From assembly GCA_946402595.1 (NCBI GenBank), contig CAMIWY010000084.1, forward strand, positions 1 to 6,560: a stretch of DNA of 6,560 nt. Reading direction: 5' to 3'. Positions within the stretch are counted from its first letter, which is position 1, and every line of letters begins with the position of its first letter. Under the pieces are notes generated by a model, which worked only from the letters and a program-made list of their open reading frames with translations, was not told the origin of the DNA and did no database searches. Origin of the DNA: an uncultured Clostridia bacterium (GTDB taxonomy: Bacteria; Bacillota; Clostridia; Peptostreptococcales; Anaerovoracaceae). Shown here one piece after another: positions 1 to 5,865 of this stretch. Made by a program: the position numbers and the translations under genes.

Positions 1-425
1 TCCCTCTTCAGAACAATCCTTGCCGTCCCATATTTTGAGTAGTTGTGCCCATGTATATGCACGATCCTGGTGTTGACATGACGGCGCGGTGCTTTTTCTA
101 TGAGATTAAAAATAAGAACATCCGCATCAGGACATTCCCTGAATGCCCTGATAGCTATCTCCGGATAACCGTCTACAAAGTGCAGATCATCGTCTGCCAT
201 AACACAGATGTCTGCTTTTGATCTGTCAAGGAGTAAATTCCTGTTTATTCCTACGCCCCTGTCTTTAGTGCAGTAGCAGACTGCATCGTTCCCATTAATG
301 CAAAAACGCTCAACAGCATCTTTTGAGCATTGATTGCCGATGAGCACATTTGTCTGTATATTCATTTGTTCGGCAAAAGAATAATCCTGCCGGTCGACCG
401 TAACGATCAGGGTATCTATTGTCAT
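1..425 (-). CDS. Family-2-like glycosyltransferase, 5' part only
   Basis: Partial gene that starts at the ATG at 425 and stays open to the left edge (about 141 codons; the C-terminus lies outside). The protein begins MTIDTLIVTVDRQDYSF, continues with MNIQTNVLIGNQC, then CTKDRGVGINRNLLL and ADICVMADDDLHFVDGY. The closely spaced Asp residues of VMADDD (about residues 76-81) after a beta strand fit the metal/nucleotide-sugar site of GT-A fold enzymes. The NIQ..V.I.NQC and RGVG..RN motifs match, from memory, a glycosyltransferase family common in capsule and exopolysaccharide loci of Bacillota. Expected role: cytoplasmic transfer of a sugar from a nucleotide donor to a growing surface glycan; donor and acceptor cannot be read. 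It lies 55 bp downstream of the large glycosidase gene on the same strand. No clear Shine-Dalgarno precedes ATG 425. An in-frame ATG at 455 has GAGG upstream but would add ten residues and lies in a hairpin. I prefer 425 because family members, as I recall them, begin at this point. Confidence 0.8.
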   Translation of the reverse strand, partial: MTIDTLIVTVDRQDYSFAEQMNIQTNVLIGNQCSKDAVERFCINGNDAVCYCTKDRGVGINRNLLLDRSKADICVMADDDLHFVDGYPEIAIRAFRECPDADVLIFNLIEKAPRRHVNTRIVHIHGHNYSKYGTARIVLKR

Positions 426-436
426 ATATGATTGAT

Positions 437-472
437 AACACAGCGTGAGGCTCATAGAGCCTCACGCGTGTT
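437..472 (-). promoter_or_regulatory. Strong intergenic hairpin between the glycosidase and glycosyltransferase genes
   Basis: A perfect 10-bp stem (444-453 with 457-466) has a 3-nt loop at 454-456. It extends outward by G443-C467 and, after a bulged A442, five more pairs (437-441 with 468-472), giving a 16-bp GC-rich stem. It starts 9 bp after the stop codon of the large gene and ends 11 bp before ATG 425. The position suits a terminator or attenuator of the upstream gene. However, the transcript after the stem lacks a clear U-tract on either strand, so it may instead limit read-through, protect a 3' end, or control translation of the glycosyltransferase. The stem-loop is seen directly; the role is inferred. 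Confidence 0.65.
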
Positions 473-480
473 TGAAATAA

Positions 481-3400
481 TTATTTGGTCATTTTGCCAT
501 CCGCATCAAAGTAGTGCATACCACCTTCAATGCCGTAGTCATTGGCTCCTACCCACAGGTCCTTATCCTTGTACAGCTTGCCGCTGCCGGCGTTGAACAG
601 ATAATAGTCATCGCCGATCTTCGTGAAGCCGAGAGCCAGCACGTTCTTATCGTAATAATAAGTGTAGCCGTCTCCGCCGTCCACGAAGCCTGTCTGCTGC
701 AGCTTACCTTCTGCGTCGAAGTAGTGCCAGTCACCCTTTTCAGGGATGAGGCCGTTCCTCTGATCGACCCAGATGGTCTTATCTGCTGCCAGAGTTCCGT
801 CCTTCTGTGCGTAGTAGTACTCGCCATCTACCTCATGCAGGCCATCCTTCATAATGACGCCATCTACCTTAAGGTAAAGCTTGCCGTCCTTTTCCACGAT
901 CTCGGTGCCGCTCTCAGGCGAAGGAATGAACATCTTGCCTTCTGCATCAAAGTAATGCATGCCTGTCTCAACGCCGTAGTCGTTGGCCTTGACCCACATA
1001 TTGGCATCCTTGTACAGCTTTCCGCTTCCGGCGTTGAACATGTAATAGTCTTCGCCGATCTTTGTGAATCCAAGTGCCAGGACATTCTTATCGTAGTAAT
1101 ATGTGTATCCGTCTCCGCCATTCACAAAGCCTGTCTGCTGCAGTTTACCTTCTGCATCGAAGTAGTGCCAGTCACCCTTCTCAGGGATCAGACCGTTCCT
1201 CTGGTCGACCCAGATCGTCTTATCTGCTGCAAGGGTTCCATCCTTCTGTGCATAGTAGTACTCACCGTCTACTTCATGCAGGCCGTCCTTCATGATGACT
1301 CCGTCGACCTTCAGATAGAGCTTGCCGTTCTCTTTTACGATCTCAGTACCGCTCTCAGGTGACGGGATGAACATCTTACCTTCAGGGTCGAAGTAGTGCA
1401 TGCCACCTTCGATACCATAGTTGTTGGCGCCAACCCACATCGTAGCATCCTTGTACATCTTACCGTTTCCGGCATTGAACAGATAATAATCGTCTCCTAC
1501 TTTTGTCAGGCCCTTAGCTCTCTTGTAATCTTTGAAGTAGTAAGTGCTTCCATCGATATCAGCGAATCCGTTGCCAACGATGAAACCATCCTCGCCGCAC
1601 CAGTACTTTCCGGTTTCAAGACTGCAGTTTCTCTGTGCTGTAGTAGAGTCAATGTAGCAGCTCTGATTGACATATACCTTTCCTCTTGTTGCCGTGAAGA
1701 TTATGCCATCATCAACACCTATTGCACCATAGAACACCTTACCGTTTTCATCGCAATAGTAGAGCTCGCCCTTGTAATCGAAGAATCCATTGCAGACACC
1801 CTCAAGAAGACCTGTCTCCTCGTTGAAGTGATACCAGGTGATATCCTTAACGTTTGTTGTCACGGTAAATGCGTTGCCGTAAGCGACATATCCGTCAGTA
1901 TCAAGCCAGTATGTGCCCTCTTCGAGTCCTATGAATCTTCTGAACAGTGACTCTCCGGCCCAGAAATACTTAGTTCCCTTGCTGTTTTTACGGAATGCAC
2001 CTCTTACAAGCTGGCCGTCATCGTTAAAGGTGTAAGTAAGACCATCAATGGTACTTACTCCTTTGTGCATCTTGTAATCCTTCTTGTCGAAATAGTAGAA
2101 ATATGACTTCCCGTCCTGCGCAGCTATCGACTGCCATCCTTTGACGAGCACTCCCATTCTTGCATAGAATTTGTCGCCATCCTTTTCGAAAATGCCTGTC
2201 AGCTTATCCTTACATGTTCCCTCAGTTCCGAAGTCATACCAGAACTCACCGTCTTCCCCTTCAACATTGCTAGGGAGCTTCTGCGGTCCGGTGAGAGCAA
2301 CACCATTTTCATAATATGACCAGTTGTCTCCGTTTCTCTCCCAGCCATCCTTAGAAACATTGCAAAGAGTGAACTCATCAGTGAATGAGAACTCCGGATC
2401 GTTGGTGCTGTAGAAATGAGCACCATAGTCTCCATTGATATTCTTACTGTTATCATAAGGATAAAGTCCGTAGTTGATCTGATACGTCTCCTGCTGAGCA
2501 AGTGTCTTGAGTATATGGAAATGAGCATAGATATCATATCCGAGACCTCCGTCTACAGATACTTTAAGTTCGTCTGCATCATTCCATTTAGCATCCTTGT
2601 TAGGGATGAGCCTGATCCCGCTGAGAACACAAATAGGATTTGCGGTTGCAGGATTGATTGGTTCGCTCTGTTCTTTGAAGTTACAGACCACAACGAGTTT
2701 TCCATCCTTTACATCAACAGAGGTAAGATTGAAGTACTCATTTACAATTTTCAGATTATCTGTATTAACATCAAATCCTTCAGGAATGTTGACTGTAACA
2801 GTGACCGTCGTCAGAGGACTGATTCTCTCAGCTAACTGGAGAAGGAAATCCCAGGCTGTTCTCCCCTCCTGATCTCCACCAGGAAGCATATACAGAAGTC
2901 CGGTCAGTTTCTCCGGGATAGGCACCTTCGACATATCTACTGCGAATGTGTATGAAGCTTCCATAGACTTCGCAGGATCGAGACAGTAATATGTCTCGGA
3001 TTCTTTCTTATAGTTGGAATTCGATACTTCACGGTCCCAGGCAAGCAGCTCATTGCCGCCTGTTGCGTTATTAAAATCGAATGTTGCTTCATCTGCGTTA
3101 TAGAGGTAGATATCAAGCTTTGCTGCTGTAGACAGCGCCTTATTGACGCTCGCTTCCTGAGCCTGCAGTGCAGCATCCTGCTGCGAGAAGCCCTTTGAAA
3201 CAGCGTCTGCGTATACCCGCTGATACTCCTTCATTATTACAGACTGGAACTCATCGATCTTATCGGTGAGAATAGCTCCCATAGTGACTGTTCTGAGTCC
3301 GCCCTCTGCGTTTCCGGTAAACTCAAAGTCTTTAACAGTTCCTGCTTCAGGATACTCAAATACCAGCTCGGTTTTCGTTGTATTTACAGATCCACCTTCA

Positions 3401-5829
3401 ACATTTCCGATCGGCTGCAGCGAGATCTTTACAAATCCAAAAGTAACATCCCCGTTATTGATCTTAACAAGATTGCCATTGTATGTTGCCTCTATAGGCA
3501 GCTTTTCCGGCTCTCCGTAAACAGCATTGATAGATTTCTTGGTAAATCTGATATTTGTTGGCTTAACAACGTGAACAGTCTTACTGCCCAGAACATCTCC
3601 ATCCGCGGACAGCAGTCTTACCTGTGTATCTCCGACAGCAGAAGCCTTGAAAACTCCATCCTCTGAGATAGTACCTATGCTGTTGTCAGCAACAGCAAAC
3701 TTTGAGCCTTCTGGCAGATCAATAGCGCCTCCTGTGGCAGTAACTCCGGCTGCATTGATCTGAAGTTCTGTTCCGACTGTGAGATAGTCATAATCAGCTG
3801 TTACAGAAGCATGGTCGAAAACATTCGATGGCTTCGCTGTCGACACTACCATGAGTGACGAACTTACTGATCGTTCATATCCGTCAGAAGGTCTGTTCAG
3901 AACTGCAATTTCACTTGACCCTTCAGCCTTACCTGCGAAAGTAGTTGAGCCTCCGCCATCAAGATTAATCGCAGTTTCGCATCCTGCATCCAGCATTATC
4001 TGCGCTATTTCAACAGCGCTTCCGCCTGCTGAATACGGCTCCTGACGTCCATCAAGAACCATCAGCACGACCTTGCCGTCATAAGTGATTCCTACGCATG
4101 TTCGCGAAGCTCTGTCAAGGTAATAGTTTGTGTTTGCCGAAACAGATATCTTTCCATTCCTTACAAGGTAGGCACCTCCGCCTACAGCTTCACTAATCTC
4201 ATTCTTATGAGCATCATATTCGGATTTTCCACCAATGATTGCTTTGCCGTTCTTGAGGATAGCGAAGAAATTCTCGTTACCTAAACCGTGATATTCCTTG
4301 CCTTCCATGACCAGTGCACCTGACGGTGCTCCGGTACTCATATTATAGAAATCGGCATTGGTTCCCAGAACAGCGTTGTAATTCTGAATATAATTCTCAC
4401 TGTCCGGATCTGAGTGTTTCTTCTGAGCAGCAGCCATCTGATCTGTTACTCTTGCCATCTGCCACTTCGAGCCGTCATTGTTGTTATAGTTTGCGTATAC
4501 ACTGACATCCTTACGGTTGATGTCGGCAGTTGCCACATAGTATGCGAGCTGTTTGTCATCCTTAGTTATTGCAAGCTTGTCTTCTCTGACAACGCCCGGA
4601 GCCAGCACTGAAGATGTTGTTGAAAACACCTTATAGTATGTGTTTTCAAGCGTATCTATAGCAGTTTCATACAGATAATCAGCAAATGCATAGCAGCATG
4701 CCTTGCGGACATCAGCATTTACCCCGCCAGGAAGATATGAACCCTCAAGAGTTTTTATACCCTCATTAGCAGTGTAAATATCAAATACTTTGTTTCTGAT
4801 ATCTGCTCTGGCAGAAACGCCGCCAAGTCTGTATTTGAGGAAATATGCCGCTCTGACTTTATCGTTGAGAGTCTTCGTATAGTAACGCTTCATCACGGAG
4901 CTTATCGTGTTTCCTCCGTTGAGTTCTCTCAGGATATAATAAGAATCCATATCTCCATACAGATCCTTCCGGCCAAATGAGTGAGCTTTAGGATCATCGT
5001 ACAGAAAATACTTGCTGTTGTTGGTACGAATCTCTTCTGCCATCTCTTCAACTGTGCCGCTGACACCGCCATTCTGCGAAAGCTGTACGAGATCGCACAG
5101 GTCACCTGCCCAGCTGCCAAGATCTGCTGTGTTCTGGTTGCCAGTATGATATGCCATATCCATGCAGCCAAACATATGAGCAAACTCAACCTCATCTCCA
5201 TTAGGAAGTGAAAACTCACCCAGTTTCTTAAGATTGCCTGCTCTTGTATCATTCAGAAGATCCTGCTCAGCAACATAATTTGTAAAAGCGGTCTTCTCTT
5301 CTCCGCAGAAAGTTGTCCACGAGCTCGAAGTATATTTCTCTACTCCGGTACGGATGTAGTTGATAACAAGAGCCGTAGCATCCTCGTCGGAATGTTCGCT
5401 CGCATATTCTTCAGCATAGTCTTCGAGAACAGTAAGAGCTTCCATAAATGACTGGTAGCTGTTAATACCCTCGTATTCAATCGTCTCTTCGGTTTCTTCC
5501 TCCGGGACCTCTTCAACTACTTCAGTCGATTCTTCAGGGAGAATTTTTTCTTCATTTTCCTCGTTTGACAACTGTTCTTCAGGCTGATTCTCCGATTGAT
5601 CACCGATCTCTGTCTGTCCATTCAGGGATTCATCTCCTGCTGCAGACTCCTGTCCGTCTGCAGCAGGGATAATTTCATTATCACCGGATTGATCTGATAC
5701 GATATCATCCGTAGGTACAGCCTCAGAACCGGTTTCTCCGGCTGCAAAAACCAGTGAAGCATTGGAACTTACAACCAGTATTAATGCGAGTATAAAAGAC
5801 AGCCATCTGTACTTTTTATATTTGATCAT
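481..5829 (-). CDS. Secreted cell-wall-bound phosphodiester glycosidase (NAGPA domain), 1782 aa
   Basis: Complete gene; the start ATG is set by AAAGGA 8 nt upstream. Domains seen: signal peptide (residues 1 to about 29/30; KYKKYR, a hydrophobic core, then VFA-A); Glu/Asp/Gln-rich linker (31-120); unrecognised helical domain (about 122-408); phosphodiester glycosidase domain of the NAGPA type (about 409-664) with NADFYN at 491-496, RTCVGI at 576-581, LDGRQEPYSAGG at 592-603 and NLDGGGSTTF at 622-631; a bacterial Ig-like domain (about 665-755); a beta-rich accessory region with a helical insert (756-1160); and Tyr/Trp/Gly cell-wall-binding repeats (about 1161-1782). The family includes the mammalian uncovering enzyme, which releases GlcNAc from a sugar-phosphate diester; bacterial members are exported, with poorly known substrates. 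There is no LPXTG motif, so the repeats probably hold the protein on the wall or its glycans. It lies 36 bp after another wall-binding gene and upstream of a glycosyltransferase, suggesting a role in remodelling a phosphodiester-containing surface polymer. Enzyme class is well supported; substrate is not. Confidence 0.93.
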   Translation of the reverse strand: MIKYKKYRWLSFILALILVVSSNASLVFAAGETGSEAVPTDDIVSDQSGDNEIIPAADGQESAAGDESLNGQTEIGDQSENQPEEQLSNEENEEKILPEESTEVVEEVPEEETEETIEYEGINSYQSFMEALTVLEDYAEEYASEHSDEDATALVINYIRTGVEKYTSSSWTTFCGEEKTAFTNYVAEQDLLNDTRAGNLKKLGEFSLPNGDEVEFAHMFGCMDMAYHTGNQNTADLGSWAGDLCDLVQLSQNGGVSGTVEEMAEEIRTNNSKYFLYDDPKAHSFGRKDLYGDMDSYYILRELNGGNTISSVMKRYYTKTLNDKVRAAYFLKYRLGGVSARADIRNKVFDIYTANEGIKTLEGSYLPGGVNADVRKACCYAFADYLYETAIDTLENTYYKVFSTTSSVLAPGVVREDKLAITKDDKQLAYYVATADINRKDVSVYANYNNNDGSKWQMARVTDQMAAAQKKHSDPDSENYIQNYNAVLGTNADFYNMSTGAPSGALVMEGKEYHGLGNENFFAILKNGKAIIGGKSEYDAHKNEISEAVGGGAYLVRNGKISVSANTNYYLDRASRTCVGITYDGKVVLMVLDGRQEPYSAGGSAVEIAQIMLDAGCETAINLDGGGSTTFAGKAEGSSEIAVLNRPSDGYERSVSSSLMVVSTAKPSNVFDHASVTADYDYLTVGTELQINAAGVTATGGAIDLPEGSKFAVADNSIGTISEDGVFKASAVGDTQVRLLSADGDVLGSKTVHVVKPTNIRFTKKSINAVYGEPEKLPIEATYNGNLVKINNGDVTFGFVKISLQPIGNVEGGSVNTTKTELVFEYPEAGTVKDFEFTGNAEGGLRTVTMGAILTDKIDEFQSVIMKEYQRVYADAVSKGFSQQDAALQAQEASVNKALSTAAKLDIYLYNADEATFDFNNATGGNELLAWDREVSNSNYKKESETYYCLDPAKSMEASYTFAVDMSKVPIPEKLTGLLYMLPGGDQEGRTAWDFLLQLAERISPLTTVTVTVNIPEGFDVNTDNLKIVNEYFNLTSVDVKDGKLVVVCNFKEQSEPINPATANPICVLSGIRLIPNKDAKWNDADELKVSVDGGLGYDIYAHFHILKTLAQQETYQINYGLYPYDNSKNINGDYGAHFYSTNDPEFSFTDEFTLCNVSKDGWERNGDNWSYYENGVALTGPQKLPSNVEGEDGEFWYDFGTEGTCKDKLTGIFEKDGDKFYARMGVLVKGWQSIAAQDGKSYFYYFDKKDYKMHKGVSTIDGLTYTFNDDGQLVRGAFRKNSKGTKYFWAGESLFRRFIGLEEGTYWLDTDGYVAYGNAFTVTTNVKDITWYHFNEETGLLEGVCNGFFDYKGELYYCDENGKVFYGAIGVDDGIIFTATRGKVYVNQSCYIDSTTAQRNCSLETGKYWCGEDGFIVGNGFADIDGSTYYFKDYKRAKGLTKVGDDYYLFNAGNGKMYKDATMWVGANNYGIEGGMHYFDPEGKMFIPSPESGTEIVKENGKLYLKVDGVIMKDGLHEVDGEYYYAQKDGTLAADKTIWVDQRNGLIPEKGDWHYFDAEGKLQQTGFVNGGDGYTYYYDKNVLALGFTKIGEDYYMFNAGSGKLYKDANMWVKANDYGVETGMHYFDAEGKMFIPSPESGTEIVEKDGKLYLKVDGVIMKDGLHEVDGEYYYAQKDGTLAADKTIWVDQRNGLIPEKGDWHYFDAEGKLQQTGFVDGGDGYTYYYDKNVLALGFTKIGDDYYLFNAGSGKLYKDKDLWVGANDYGIEGGMHYFDADGKMTK
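508..948 (-). repeat. 441-bp tandem repeat, unit 2 (residues 1628-1774)
   Basis: This is the second full unit, from DAEGKMFIPSPESG to YGIEGGMHYF, at an exact 441-bp offset from unit 1. After it the protein ends with the first eight residues of a third unit (DADGKMTK). The differences from unit 1 cluster in the last 40 residues, where unit 2 is closer to the end of the neighbouring wall-binding gene. Confidence 0.9.
949..1389 (-). repeat. 441-bp tandem repeat, unit 1 (residues 1481-1627)
   Basis: This is the first of two full 147-residue units in the tail of the large protein, running from DPEGKMFIPSPESG to YGVETGMHYF. It is directly followed by unit 2 at 508-948. About 13 of 147 residues differ between the two units. 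A block of 68 residues starting GKLYLKVDGV is identical. Each unit holds several smaller aromatic binding repeats. Confidence 0.9.
1390..1512 (-). repeat. Partial copy of the 147-residue unit (last 41 residues)
   Basis: Residues 1440-1480 (GLTKVGDDYYLFNAG to GIEGGMHYF) align with the last 41 residues of units 1 and 2. The array therefore starts with this C-terminal part of a unit. Upstream of it the shorter repeats continue but no longer follow the 147-residue period. Confidence 0.85.
2350..3564 (-). other. Beta-rich accessory region with a helical insert
   Basis: This covers residues about 756-1160. It starts with a second Ig-like strand set (SINAVYGEPEKLPIEATYNG), has a strongly helical Gln/Ala-rich stretch at about 856-904, and then a beta-rich part with FDFNNATGG, SYTFAVDMSKV, LLYMLPGGD, WDFLLQLAERISPL and ATANPICVLSGI. 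From memory, these segments recur after the glycosidase and Ig-like domains in similar proteins of gut Clostridia, so the region is probably a conserved module rather than filler. No function is known to me. Confidence 0.5.
3565..3837 (-). other. Bacterial Ig-like (BIG-type) domain of the large protein
   Basis: This covers residues about 665-755. The pattern LTVGTELQINAAGV, then DNSIGTISEDGVFKASAVGD, then KTVHVV follows the usual bacterial Ig-like layout: a threshold strand, an '...G.i...G.f.a...G...v' core and a final beta strand. Such domains are usually spacers or sugar contacts in surface proteins. The assignment rests on pattern only. Confidence 0.7.
3838..4605 (-). other. Phosphodiester glycosidase (NAGPA) domain within the large protein
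   Basis: This covers residues about 409-664, from the APGV segment to SSSLMVVS. Three family hallmarks are intact: NADFYN with the following PSGALVMEGK, the VLDGR segment, and NLDGGGS, which is the glycine-rich core motif of the family. The EAVGGGAYLVRNGK segment (just before 576) and the NRPSDGYERSVSS tail also fit bacterial members as I recall them. I see no missing motif or frameshift, so the domain is probably active. The recognition is by motif and was not tested by a profile search. Confidence 0.9.
4606..5466 (-). other. Unrecognised N-terminal helical domain of the large protein
   Basis: This covers residues about 122-408, between the acidic linker and the glycosidase domain. It is mostly helical in appearance, with alternating Leu/Ala/Tyr and charged residues. 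It carries a cluster of polar and aromatic residues: FAHMFGCMD (His218, Asp224), then ADLGSWAGDLCDL (Asp236, Trp240, Asp243), and later DLYGDMDSYYIL. Spacing of this kind is more typical of a functional site than of a linker, but I do not recognise the family and assign no activity. Confidence 0.55.
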
Positions 5830-5837
5830 TGTACTGT

Positions 5838-5843
5838 TCCTTT
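5838..5843 (-). promoter_or_regulatory. Ribosome binding site of the large glycosidase gene
   Basis: On the coding strand AAAGGA lies 8 nt before the ATG at 5829. It decides this start over later Met codons and agrees with the signal peptide beginning at once. The whole 36-bp gap to the upstream stop codon is purine-rich and shows no hairpin, so no terminator or separate promoter is visible there. Co-transcription with the upstream gene is likely. Confidence 0.8.
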
Positions 5844-5865
5844 CTTTTTATCTCTTTACTGATGC

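Larger units (their letters stand above)
484..2349 (-). other. Cell-wall-binding repeat region (C-terminal tail of the large protein)
   Basis: This covers residues about 1161-1782. It contains many short aromatic/glycine units of the form G-[aromatic]-x-x-x-[D/G]-G-x-x-Y-Y-[F/Y]-x-x-x-G-x-x, for example GWERNGDNWSYYENG and VDGEYYYAQKDGTL. These resemble choline-binding, glucan-binding and clostridial toxin repeats. The units before residue 1440 are divergent and rich in Tyr and Cys; those after it form long, nearly identical blocks. The likely role is non-covalent attachment to wall glycan or teichoic acid; the ligand cannot be told from sequence. Confidence 0.85.

Noticed and set aside
437..472. 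Classical rho-independent terminator
   Set aside because: The stem is strong, but no run of U follows it on either strand, so I report it as a hairpin of uncertain role.
475..486. 12-bp perfect AT palindrome overlapping the stop codon of the large gene
   Set aside because: It is AT-only, short and likely by chance; no partner site is seen elsewhere in the window.
514..1362. Long plus-strand open frame of 282 codons
   Set aside because: It is antisense to the 441-bp tandem repeat; it stays open because the repeated codon pattern simply recurs. Its hydrophobic product mirrors the repeats and matches no family I know.
508..1512. CRISPR-like or transposon repeats
   Set aside because: The units are 441 bp, in frame, contiguous and protein-coding, with no spacers, terminal inverted repeats or transposase.
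1396..1950. Plus-strand open frame of 184 codons
   Set aside because: It lies fully antisense within the wall-binding tail of the large gene, with no convincing ribosome site or family match.
4929..5252. Minus-strand open frame of 107 codons in another frame
   Set aside because: It is a frame shadow of the N-terminal domain of the large gene, with no start signal of its own.
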